From the NCBI GenBank assembly GCA_949752735.1, contig OX457047.1, forward strand, positions 15,151,674-15,215,673: a DNA stretch of 64,000 nt, read 5' to 3'. The notes under the pieces are model-generated. The model was not told where the DNA came from. It worked only from the letters and a program-made list of their open reading frames with translations, and ran no database searches. Position numbers and translations under genes: made by a program. This document shows, piece after piece, positions 52,312 through 64,000 of this stretch (its first letter is position 1; each line of letters opens with the position of its first letter). Origin of the DNA: Lumbricus terrestris. Its lineage: Eukaryota > Annelida > Clitellata > Crassiclitellata > Lumbricidae.

Positions 52312-55300
52312 GAGTGACGAAGAAAGATAGAGAGAAAGATTGACAGCAGAAATCAAGGACTGAGAGAATTGACGAAAGAAACAATGGAAATCGACAGCAA
52401 AAACAACAAATACAGACAGTGATGACAAAGAAAAGGAAAGAAATACATCAGAAATCAAGGACTGAGAGAATTGACGAAAGCAAGAATGGAAATCGACAGC
52501 AGAAACAACAAATACAGACAGTGACCACAAAGAAAAGGAAAGAAATACATCCGAAATCAAGGACTGAGAGAATTGACGAAAGAAAGAATGGAAATCGACA
52601 GCAGAAACAACAAATACAGACAGTGATGACAAAGAAAAGGAAAGAAATACATCAGAATTCAAGGACTGAGAGAATTGACGAAAGAAAGAGTGGTGAAAAC
52701 GACAGCAGAAACAACAAACGCATACCGTAACGACAAAGAAAAGATAAGAAATACATCGGAAATCAAGGACTGAGAGAATTGACGAAAGAAAGAATGGAAA
52801 TCGACAGCAGGAAACAACAAATACAGACAGTGACGACAAAGAAAAAAGAAGAAATACATCAGAAATCAAGGACTGAGAGAATTGACGAAAGAAAAAATAG
52901 AAATCGACAGCAGAAACAACAAAATTAAATCAGACAGTGACGACAAAGAAAAGGAAAGAAATACATCAGAAATCAAGGACTGAGAGAATTGACGAAAGAA
53001 AGAATGGAAATCGACAGCAGAAACAACAAATACAGACAGTGACGACAAAGAAAAGGAAAGAAATACATCAGAATTCAAGGACTGAGAGAATTGACGAAAG
53101 AAAGAATGGAAATCGACAGCAGAAACAACAAAATTAATACAGACAGTGACGACAAAGAAAAGGAAAGAAATACATCAGAAATCAAGGACTGAGAGAATTG
53201 ACGAAAGAATGAATGGAAATCGACAGCAGAAACAACAAAATTAATACAGACAGTGACGACAAAGAAAAGGAAAGAAATACATCAGAAATCAAGGACTGAG
53301 AGAATTGACGAAAGAAAGAATGGAAATCGACAGCAGAAACAACAAATACAGAAGTGACGACAAAGAAAAGGAAAGAAATACATCAGAAATCAAGGACTGA
53401 GAGAATTGACGAAAGAAAGAATGGTGAAAACGACAGCAGAAATATCAGACAGACAGTGACGACTTAACAAAGAGAAAGATTGACAGCAGAAATCAAGGAC
53501 TGAGAGAATTGACGAAAGAAAGAATGGAAATCGACAGCAGAAACAACAAACATAGACAGTGACGACAAAGAAAAAGAAAGAAATACATCAGAAATCAAGG
53601 ACTGAGAGAATTGACGAAAGAAAGAGTGGTGAAAACGACAGCAGAAACAACAAACATAGACCGTAACGACAAAGAAAAGATAAGAAATACATCGGAAATC
53701 AAGGACTGAGAGAATTGACGAAAGAAAGAAAGGAAATCGACAGCAGAAACAGCAAATACAGACAGTGACGACAAAGAAAAGGAAAGAAAGACATCAGAAA
53801 TCAAGGACTGAGAGAATTGACGAAAGCAAGAATGGAAATCGACAGCAGAAACAACAAATACAGACAGTGACGACAAAGAAAAGGAAAGAAATACATCAGA
53901 AATCAAGGACTGAGAGAATTGACGAAAGAAAGAATGGAAATCGACAGCAGGAAACAACAAATACAGACAGTGACGACAAAGAAAAAAGAAGACATACATC
54001 AGAAATCAAGGACTGAGAGAATTGACGAAAGAAAGAATGGAAATCGACAGCAGAAACAACAAAATTAATACAGACAGTGACGACAAAGAAAAGGAAAGAA
54101 ATACATCAGAAATCAAGGACTGAGAGAATTGACGAAAGAAAGAATGGAAATCGACAGCAGAAACAACAAATACAGACAGTGACAACAAAGAAAAGGAAAG
54201 AAATACATCAGAAATCAAGGACTGAGAGAATTGACGAAAGAAAGAATGGAAATCGACAGCAGAAACAACAAATACAGACAGTGACGACAAAGAAAAGGAT
54301 AGAAATACATCAGAAATCAAGGACTGAGAGAATTGACGAAAGAAAGAATGAAAAACGACAGCAGGAAACAACAAATACAGACAGTGACGACAAAGAAAAG
54401 GAAAGAAATACATCAGAAATCAAGGACTGAGAGAATTGACGAAAGAAAGAATGGAAATCGACAGCAGGAAACAACAAATACAGACAGTGATGACAAAGAA
54501 AAGGAAAGAAACACATCAGAAATCAAGGACTGAGAGAATTGACGAAAGAAAGAATGGTGAAAAGGACAGCAGAAATATCAGACAGACAGTGACGACTTAA
54601 CAAAGAGAAAGAGATACAGCAGAAATCAAGGACTGAGAGAATTGACGAAAGAAACAATGGAAATCGACAGCAAAAACAACAAATACAGACAGTGATGACA
54701 AAGAAAAGGAAAGAAATACATCAGAAATCAAGGACTGAGAGAATTGACGAAAGCAAGAATGGAAATCGACAGCAGGAAACAACAAAAACAGACAGTGACG
54801 ACACAGAAAAGGAAAGAAATACATCAGAAATCAAGGACTGAGAGAATTGACGAAAGAAAGAATGGAAATCGACAGCAGGAAACAACAAATACAGACAGTG
54901 ACGACAAAGAAAAGGAAAGAAATACATCAGAAATCAAGGACTGAGAGAATTGACGAAAGAAAGAATGGAAATCGACAGCAGAAACAACAAATACAGACAG
55001 TGATGACAAAGAAAAGGAAAGAAATACATCAGAATTCAAGGACTGAGAGAATTGACGAAAGAAAGAATGGTGAAAACGACAGCAGAAACAACAAACGCAT
55101 ACCGTAACGACAAAGAAAAGATAAGAAATACATCGGAAATCAAGGACTGAGAGAATTGACGAAAGAAAGAAAAGAAATCGACAGCAGAAACAGCAAATAC
55201 AGACAGTGATGGCAAAGAAAAGGAAAGAAAGACATCAGAAATCAAGGACTGAGAGAATTGACGAAAGCAAGAATGGAAATCGACAGCAGAAACAACAATT

Positions 55301-58300
55301 ACAGACAGTGACGACAAAGAAAAGGAAAGAAATACATCAGAAATCAAGGACTGAGAGAATTGACGAAAGAAAGAATGGAAATCGACAGCAGGAAACAACA
55401 AATACAGACAGTGACGACAAAGAAAAAAGAAGAAATACATCAGAAATCAAGGACTGAGAGAATTGACGAAAGAAAAAATAGAAATCGACAGCAGAAACAA
55501 CAAAATTAATACAGACAGTGACGACAAAGAAAAGGAAAGAAATACATCAGAAATCAAGGACTGAGAGAATTGACGAAAGAAAGAATGGAAATCGACAGCA
55601 GAAACAACAAATACAGACAGTGACGACAAAGAAAAGGAAAGAAATACATCAGAATTCAAGGACTGAGAGAATTGACGAAAGAAAGAATGGAAATCGACAG
55701 CAGAAACAACAAAATTAATACAGACAGTGACGACAAAGAAAAGGAAAGAAATACATCAGAAATCAAGGACTGAGAGAATTGACGAAAGAATGAATGGAAA
55801 TCGACAGCAGAAACAACAAAATTAATACAGACAGTGACGACAAAGAAAAGGAAAGAAATACATCAGAAATCAAGGACTGAGAGAATTGACGAAAGAAAGA
55901 ATGGAAATCGACAGCAGAAACAACAAATACAGACAGTGACGACAAAGAAAAGGAAAGAAATACATCAGAAATCAAGGACTGAGAGAATTGACGAAAGAAA
56001 GAATGGTGAAAACGACAGCAGAAATATCAGACAGACAGTGACGACTTAACAAAGAGAAAGATTGACAGCAGAAATCAAGGACTGAGAGAATTGACGAAAG
56101 AAAGAATGGAAATCGACAGCAGAAACAACAAACATAGACAGTGACGACAAAGAAAAGGAAAGAAATACATCAGAAATCAAGGACTGAGAGAATTGACGAA
56201 AGAAAGAGTGGTGAAAACGACAGCAGAAACAACAAACATAGACCGTAACGACAAAGAAAAGATAAGAAATACATCGGAAATCAAGGACTGAGAGAATTGA
56301 CGAAAGAAAGAAAGGAAATCGACAGCAGAAACAGCAAATACAGACAGTGACGACAAAGAAAAGGAAAGAAAGACATCAGAAATCAAGGACTGAGAGAATT
56401 GACGAAAGCAAGAATGGAAATCGACAGCAGAAACAACAAATACAGACAGTGACGACAAAGAAAAGGAAAGAAATACATCAGAAATCAAGGACTGAGAGAA
56501 TTGACGAAAGAAAGAATGGAAATCGACAGCAGGAAACAACAAATACAGACAGTGACGACAAAGAAAAAAGAAGACATACATCAGAAATCAAGGACTGAGA
56601 GAATTGACGAAAGAAAGAATGGAAATCGACAGCAGAAACAACAAAATTAATACAGACAGTGACGACAAAGAAAAGGAAAGAAATACATCAGAAATCAAGG
56701 ACTGAGAGAATTGACGAAAGAAAGAATGGAAATCGACAGCAGAAACAACAAATACAGACAGTGACAACAAAGAAAATGAAAGAAATACATCAGAAATCAA
56801 GGACTGAGAGAATTGACGAAAGAAAGAATGGAAATCGACAGCAGAAACAACAAATACAGACAGTGACGACAAAGAAAAGGATAGAAATACATCAGAAATC
56901 AAGGACTGAGAGAATTGACGAAAGAAAGAATGAAAAACGACAGCAGGAAACAACAAATACAGACAGTGACGACAAAGAAAAAGGAAAGAAATACATCAGA
57001 AATCAAGGACTGAGAGAATTGACGAAAGAAAGAATGGAAATTGACAGCAGAAACAGCAAATACAGACAGTGACGACAAAGAAAAGGAAAGAAATACATCA
57101 GAAATCAAGGACTGAGAGAATTGACGAAAGAAAGAATGGAAATCGACAGCAGGAAACAACAAATACAGACAGTGACGACAAAGAAAAGGAAAGAAATACA
57201 TCATAAATCAAGGACTGAGAGAATTGACGAAAGAAAGAATGGAAATCGACAGCAAAAACTACAAATACAGACAGTGACGACAAAGAAAAGATAAGAAATA
57301 CATCAGAAATCAAGCACTGAGAGAATTGACGAAAGAAAGAATGGAAATCGACAGCAAAAACAACAAATACAGACAGTGACGACAAAGAAAAGGAAAGAAA
57401 TACATCAGAAATCAAGGACTGAGAGAATTGACGAAAGCAAGAATGGAAATCGACAGCAGAAACCATAAATACAGACAGTGACGACAAAGAAAAGGAAAGA
57501 AATACATCAGAAATCAAGGACTGAGAGAATTGACGAAAGAAAGAATGGAAATCGACAGCAGGAAACAACAAATACAGACAGTGATGACAAAGAAAAGGAA
57601 AGAAACACATCAGAAATCAAGGACTGAGAGAATTGACGAAAAAAGAATGGAAATCGACAGCAAAAACAACAAATACAGACAGTGACGACAAAGAAAAAGA
57701 AAGAAATACATCAGAAATCAAGGACTGAGAGAATTGACGAAAGAAAGAATGGTGAAAAGGACAGCAGAAATATCAGACAGACAGTGACGACTTAACAAAG
57801 AGAAAGAGATACAGCAGAAATCAAGGACTGAGAGAATTGACGAAAGAAACAATGGAAATCGACAGCAAAACAACAAATACAGACAGTGATGACAAAGAAA
57901 AGGAAAGAAATACATCAGAAATCAAGGACTGAGAGAATTGACGAAAGCAAGAATGGAAATCGACAGCAGGAAACAACAAAATTAATACAGACAGTGACGA
58001 CACAGAAAAGGAAAGAAATACATCAGAAATCAAGGACTGAGAGAATTGACGAAAGAAAGAATGGAAATCGACAGCAGGAAACAACAAATACAGACAGTGA
58101 CGACAAAGAAAAGGAAAGAAATACATCAGAAATCAAGGAGTGAGAGAATTGACGAAAGAAAGAATGGAAATCGACAGCAGGAAACAACAAATACAGACAG
58201 TGACGACAAAGAAAAGGAAAGAAACACATCAGAAATCAAGGACTGAGAAAATTGACGAAAGAAAGAATGGAAATCGACAGCAGGAAACAACAAATACAGA

Positions 58301-58555
58301 CAGTGACGACAAAGAAAAGGAAAGAAATACATCAGAAATCAAGGACTGAGAGAATTGACGAAAGAAAGAATGGTGAAAACGACAGCAGAAATATCAGACA
58401 GACAGTGATGACTTAACAAAGAGAAAGAGATACAGCAGAAATCAAGGACTGAGACTATTGACGAAAGAAAGAGTGGGAAAACAACAGCAGAAACATCAGA
58501 CAGACAGTGACGACAACAGAAAGAGAAAGAAATACAGCAGAAATCAAGGACTGAG

Positions 58556-58662
58556 AGAATTGACGAAAGAAAGTGTGGGAAAACAACAGCAGACAATACA
58601 GACAGACACTGTCCGTCTGTGTTTCTGCTGACGTTGTCCCCACTCTAACTTTCGTCAATTCT
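58556..58662. repeat. 107-bp imperfect palindrome, copy 16
   Basis: Duplicate of copy 15 at offset 6,351. Confidence 0.93.
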
Positions 58663-59231
58663 GAGTGACGAAGAAAGATAGAGAGAAAGATTGACAGCAG
58701 AAATCAAGGACTGAGAGAATTGACGAAAGAAACAATGGAAATCGACAGCAAAAACAACAAATACAGACAGTGATGACAAAGAAAAGGAAAGAAATACATC
58801 AGAAATCAAGGACTGAGAGAATTGACGAAAGCAAGAATGGAAATCGACAGCAGAAACAACAAATACAGACAGTGACCACAAAGAAAAGGAAAGAAATACA
58901 TCCGAAATCAAGGACTGAGAGAATTGACGAAAGAAAGAATGGAAATCGACAGCAGAAACAACAAATACAGACAGTGACGACAAAGAAAAGGAAAGAAATA
59001 CATCAGAAATTAAGGACTGAGAGAATTGACGAAAGAAAGAATGGAAATCGACAGCAGGAAACAACAAATACAAACAGTGATGACAAAGAAAAGGAAAGAA
59101 ATACATCAGATATCAAGGACTGAGAGAATTGATGAAAGAAAGAATGGAAATCGACAGCAGAAACAACAAAATTAATACAGACAGTGACGACAAAGAAAAG
59201 GAAAGAAATACAGCAGAAATCAAGGACTGAG

Positions 59232-59338
59232 AGAATTGACGAAAGAAAGTGTGGGAAAACAACAGCAGACAATACAGACAGACACTGTCCGTCTGTGTTT
59301 CTGCTGACGTTGTCCCCACTCTAACTTTCGTCAATTCT
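59232..59338. repeat. 107-bp imperfect palindrome, copy 17
   Basis: Preceded by a hybrid monomer (AAAGAAAAGGAAAGAAATAC joined to AGCAG). Confidence 0.93.
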
Positions 59339-59907
59339 GAGTGACGAAGAAAGATAGAGAGAAAGATTGACAGCAGAAATCAAGGACTGAGAGAATTGAC
59401 GAAAGAAAGAATGGAAATCGACAGCAAAAACAACAAATACAGACAGTGATGACAAAGAAAAGGAAAGAAATACATCAGTAACCAAGGACTTAGAGAATTG
59501 ACGAAAGAAAGAATGGAAATTGACAGCAGAAACTACAAAGACAGACAGTGACGACAAAGAAAAGGAAAGAAATACATCAGATATCAAGGACTGAGAGAAT
59601 TGACGAAAGAAAGATGGAAATTGACAGCAGGAAACAACAAATACAGACAGTGACGACAAAGAAAAGGAAAGAAATACATCAGAAATCAAGGACTGAGAGA
59701 ATTGACGAAAGAAAGAATGGAAATCGACAGCAGGAAACAACAAATACAGACAGTGACGACAAAGAAAAGATAAGAAATACATCAGAAATCAAGGACTGAG
59801 AGAATTGACGAAAGAAAGAATGGAAATCGACAGCAGAAACAACAAAATTAATACAGACAGTGACGACAAAGAAAAGGAAAGAAATACAGCAGAAGTCAAG
59901 GACTGAG

Positions 59908-60014
59908 AGAATTGACGAAAGAAAGTGTGGGAAAACAACAGCAGACAATACAGACAGACACTGTCCGTCTGTGTTTCTGCTGACGTTGTCCCCACTCTAA
60001 CTTTCGTCAATTCT
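59908..60014. repeat. 107-bp imperfect palindrome, copy 18
   Basis: Same context as copy 17, 676 bp downstream; the upstream monomer has GCAGAAGTCAAGG. Confidence 0.93.
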
Positions 60015-60893
60015 GAGTGACGAAGAAAGATAGAGAGAAAGATTGACAGCAGAAATCAAGGACTGAGAGAATTGACGAAAGAAAGAATGGAAATCGACAG
60101 CAAAAAACACAAATACAGACAGTGGTGACAAAGAAAAGGAAAGAAATACATCAGAAATCAAGGACTGAGAGAATTGAGGAAAAAAAGAGTGGTGAAAACG
60201 ACAGCAGAAACAACAAACACAGATTGTAACGTCAAAGAAAAGATAAGAAATACATCAGAAATCAAGGACTGAGAGAATTGACGAAAGAAAGAATGGAAAT
60301 CAACAGCAGGAAACAACAAATACAGGCAGTGATGACAAAGAAAAAAAAAGAAATACATCCGAAATCAAGGACTGAGAGAAATGACGAAAGAAAGAATGGA
60401 AATCGACAGCAGGAAACAACAAATACAGACAGTGACGACAAAGAAAAAGGAAGAAATACATCAGAAATCAAGGACTGAGAGAATTGACGAAAGAAAGAAT
60501 GGAAATCGACAGCAGGAAACAACAATTACAGACAGTGACGACAAAGAAAAGGAAAGAAATACATCAGAAATCAAGGACTGAGAGAATTGACGAAAGAAAG
60601 AATGGAAATCGACAGCAAAAACAACAAATACAAACAGTGATGACAAAGAAAAGGAAAGAAAAACATCAGAAATCAAGGACTGAGAGAATTGACGAAAGAA
60701 AGAATGGAAATCGACAGCAGAAACTACAAATACAGACAGTGACGACAAAGAAAAGGAAAGAAATACATCAGATATCAAGGACTGAGAGAATTGATGAAAG
60801 AAAGAATGGAAATCGACAGCAGAAACAACAAAATTAATACAGACAGTGACGACAAAGAAAAGGAAAGAAATACAGCAGAAATCAAGGACTGAG

Positions 60894-61000
60894 AGAATTG
60901 ACGAAAGAAAGTGTGGGAAAACAACAGCAGACAATACAGACAGACACTGTCCGTCTGTGTTTCTGCTGACGTTGTCCCCACTCTAACTTTCGTCAATTCT
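60894..61000. repeat. 107-bp imperfect palindrome, copy 19
   Basis: Same context as copies 17 and 18, 986 bp further on. It is the last palindrome in the window. Confidence 0.93.
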
Positions 61001-61559
61001 GAGTGACGAAGAAAGATAGAGAGAAAGATTGACAGCAGAAATCAAGGACTGAGAGAATTGACGAAAGAAAGAATGGAAATCGACAGCAAAAACAACAAAT
61101 ACAGACAGTGATGACAAAGAAAAGGAAAGAAATACATCAGAAATCAAGGACTGAGAGAATTGACGAAAGAAAGAATGGAAATCGACAGCAGAAACTACAA
61201 ATACAGACAGTGACGACAAAGAAAAGGAAAGAAATACATCAGATATCAAGGACTGAGAGAATTGACGAAAGAAAGATGGAAATCGACAGCAGGAAACAAC
61301 AAATACAGACAGTGACGACAAAGAAAAGGAAAGAAATACATCAGAAATCAAGGACTGAGAGAATTGACGAAAAAAAAATGGAAATCGACAGCAGGAAACA
61401 ACAAATACAGACAGTGACGACAAAGAAAAGAAAAGAAATACATCAGAAATCAAGGACTGAGAGAATTGACGAAAGAAAGAATGGAAATCGACAGCAGGAA
61501 ACAACAAATACAGACAGTGACGACAAAGAAAAAAGAAGAAATACATCAGAAATCAAGGA

Positions 61560-64000
61560 CTGAGAGAATTGACGAAAGAAAGAATGGAAATCGACAGCAG
61601 GAAACAACAAATACAGACAGTGACGACAAAGAAAAAAGAAGACATACATCAGAAATCAAGGACTGAGAGAATTGACGAAAGAAAGAATGGAAATCGACAG
61701 CAGAAACAACAAAATTAATACAGACAGTGACGACAAAGAAAAGGAAAGAAATACATCAGAAATCAAGGACTGAGAGAATTGACGAAAGAAAGAATGGAAA
61801 TCGACAGCAGAAACAACAAATACAGACAGTGACAACAAAGAAAATGAAAGAAATACATCAGAAATCAAGGACTGAGAGAATTGACGAAAGAAAGAATGGA
61901 AATCGACAGCAGAAACAACAAATACAGACAGTGACGACAAAGAAAAGGATAGAAATACATCAGAAATCAAGGACTGAGAGAATTGACGAAAGAAAGAATG
62001 GAAATCGACAGCAGGAAACAACAAATACAGACAGTGACGACAAAGAAAAAGGAAAGAAATACATCAGAAATCAAGGACTGAGAGAATTGACGAAAGAAAG
62101 AATGGAAATCGACAGCAGAAACAGCAAATACAGACAGTGACGACAAAGAAAAGGAAAGAAATACATCAGAAATCAAGGACTGAGAGAATTGACGAAAGAA
62201 AGAATGGAAATCGACAGCAGGAAACAACAAATACAGACAGTGACGACAAAGAAAAGGAAAGAAATACATCAGAAATCAAGGACTGAGAGAATTGACGAAA
62301 GAAAGAATGGAAATCGACAGCAGAAACTACAAATACAGACAGTGACGACAAAGAAAAGATAAGAAATACATCAGAAATCAAGCACTGAGAGAATTGACGA
62401 AAGAAAGAATGGAAATCGACAGCAAAAACAACAAATACAGACAGTGACGACAAAGAAAAGGAAAGAAATACATCAGAAATCAAGGACTGAGAGAATTGAC
62501 GAAAGCAAGAATAAAAATCGACAGCAGAAACAACAAATACAGACAGTGACGACAAAGAAAAGGAAAGAAATACATCAGAAATCAAGGACTGAGAGAATTG
62601 ACGAAAGAAAGAATGGAAATCGACAGCAGGAAACAACAAATACAGACAGTGATGACAAAGAAAAGGAAAGAAACACATCAGAAATCAAGGACTGAGAGAA
62701 TTGACGAAAAAAGAATGGAAATCGACAGCAAAAACAACAAATACAGACAGTGACGACAAAGAAAAAGAAAGAAATACATCAGAAATCAAGGACTGAGAGA
62801 ATTGACGAAAGAAAGAATGGTGAAAAGGACAGCAGAAATATCAGACAGACAGTGACGACTTAACAAAGAGAAAGAGATACAGCAGAAATCAAGGACTGAG
62901 AGAATTGACGAAAGAAACAATGGAAATCGACAGCAAAAACAACAAATACAGACAGTGATGACAAAGAAAAGGAAAGAAATACATCAGAAATCAAGGACTG
63001 AGAGAATTGACGAAAGCAAGAATGGAAATCGACAGCAGGAAACAACAAAAACAGACAGTGACGACACAGAAAAGGAAAGAAATACATCAGAAATCAAGGA
63101 CTGAGAGAATTGACGAAAGAAAGAATGGAAATCGACAGCAGGAAACAACAAATACAGACAGTGACGACAAAGAAAAGGAAAGAAATACATCAGAAATCAA
63201 GGACTGAGAGAATTGACGAAAGAAAGAATGGAAATCGACAGCAGAAACAACAAATACAGACAGTGCTGACAAAGAAAAGGAAAGAAATACATCAGAATTC
63301 AAGGACTGAGAGAATTGACGAAAGAAAGAGTGGTGAAAACGACAGCAGAAACAACAAACGCATACCGTAACGACAAACAAAAGATAAGAAATACATCGGA
63401 AATCAAGGACTGAGAGAATTGACGAAAGAAAGAAAGGAAATCGACAGCAGAAACAGCAAATACAGACAGTGACGGCAAAGAAAAGGAAAGAAAGACATCA
63501 GAAATCAAGGACTGAGAGAATTGACGAAAGCAAGAATGGAAATCGACAGCAGAAACAACAAATACAGACAGTGACGACAAAGAAAAGGAAAGAAATATAT
63601 CAGAAATCAAGGACTGAGAGAATTGACGAAAGAAAGAATGGAAATCGACAGCAGGAAACAACAAATACAGACAGTGACGACAAAGAAAAAAGAAGAAATA
63701 CATCAGAAATCAAGGACTGAGAGAATTGACGAAAGAAAAAATAGAAATCGACAGCAGAAACAACAAAATTAATACAGACAGTGACGACAAAGAAAAGGAA
63801 AGAAATACATCAGAAATCAAGGACTGAGAGAATTGACGAAAGAAAGAATGGAAATCGACAGCAGAAACAACAAATACAGACAGTGACGACAAAGAAAAGG
63901 AAAGAAATACATCAGAATTCAAGGACTGAGAGAATTGACGAAAGAAAGAATGGAAATCGACAGCAGAAACAACAAAATTAATACAGACAGTGACGACAAA
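61560..64000. repeat. Satellite array, end block (third copy of a 2.4-kb segment)
   Basis: Matches about 29.89-32.33 kb with a constant offset of 31,673 bp to the end of the window, and in part 44.5-46.3 kb with offset 17,093. It keeps two monomers near 63.4-63.6 kb that are absent from the copy at 46.3 kb. The array evidently continues past the window end. Confidence 0.92.

Larger units (their letters stand above)
46100..58970. repeat. 6.35-6.45 kb satellite unit, two tandem copies
   Basis: About 46.1-52.6 kb recurs head to tail at 52.55-58.97 kb. The offset is 6,453 bp up to about 54.5 kb and 6,352 after it, because the second copy lacks one 101-bp monomer (the GACGAAAAAAGAATGG form at about 48.1 kb). 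It becomes 6,351 after a 1-base deletion near 57,868. Both copies end with the same palindrome neighbourhood (52205 and 58556). Confidence 0.92.
58970..61560. repeat. Satellite segment with three closely spaced palindromes
   Basis: Palindromes at 59232, 59908 and 60894 are separated by 676 and 986 bp, the closest spacing in the window. Each is preceded by a 107-bp ATTAA monomer and a hybrid monomer that starts with the ordinary AAAGAAAAGGAAAG tract and ends in the TACAGCAG form found before palindromes. Units with GAAAGATGG (one base shorter) occur near 59,610 and 61,270. Confidence 0.9.

Noticed and set aside
1..64000. CENP-B box in the monomer
   Set aside because: The TTTCGTCAATTCT stretch on the minus strand starts with TTCG but lacks the downstream CGGG and spacing needed for the box.
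1..64000. Telomeric repeats or simple microsatellite
   Set aside because: No TTAGGG-type or other short telomeric unit; purine runs are interrupted by fixed complex sequence each monomer.

Overview
The window is almost entirely one eukaryotic satellite DNA array. About 62.3 of 64.0 kb is tandem copies (roughly 600) of a purine-rich, A-rich monomer of about 102-104 bp. A single 1,655-bp transposon-like insertion at 4020-5674 interrupts it. I found no convincing protein-coding gene, rRNA, tRNA or CRISPR array. The satellite, the TA-flanked element with inverted terminal repeats and the absence of compact genes point to a eukaryotic, probably invertebrate animal, heterochromatic or subtelomeric/pericentromeric region. 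The species cannot be named from this sequence. Layout: (1) 1-4019, left array. (2) 4020-5674, a non-autonomous DNA transposon with 25-bp perfect terminal inverted repeats and a TA target-site duplication. (3) 5675-12210, array related to region 1. (4) 12211-16832, a 2,309-bp block repeated twice, holding the most regular runs of 102-bp monomers. (5) about 16.8-35.2 kb, array with new monomer variants, including one with a 5-bp ATTAA insertion that I see only right of about 18.6 kb. (6) about 35.2-47.7 kb, a second copy of much of region 5 (offset about 16.3 kb, falling to 14.4 kb across internal indels). (7) about 46.1-59.0 kb, a 6.35-6.45 kb unit duplicated head to tail. (8) 59.0-61.5 kb, short duplications around three closely spaced palindromes. 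(9) 61.5-64.0 kb, a third copy of sequence seen at 29.9-32.3 kb. Two kinds of organisation sit above the monomer. First, 19 copies of a 107-bp imperfect palindrome, in which half a monomer is followed at once by its own inverted copy, punctuate the array. Second, nested tandem duplications of about 0.7, 0.8, 1.1, 1.75, 2.3, 3.3, 6.4 and 16 kb can be followed by shared rare variants. This is the expected signature of repeated unequal exchange or replication-based amplification. Because the basic monomer is 102 bp (34 codons), long open frames appear on both strands at once (up to 326 codons); I regard them as by-products of the satellite and not as genes. The best candidates for something undescribed are the satellite family itself, its palindromic punctuation unit, and the transposon whose exact empty site is preserved in a sister copy of the array within the same window.
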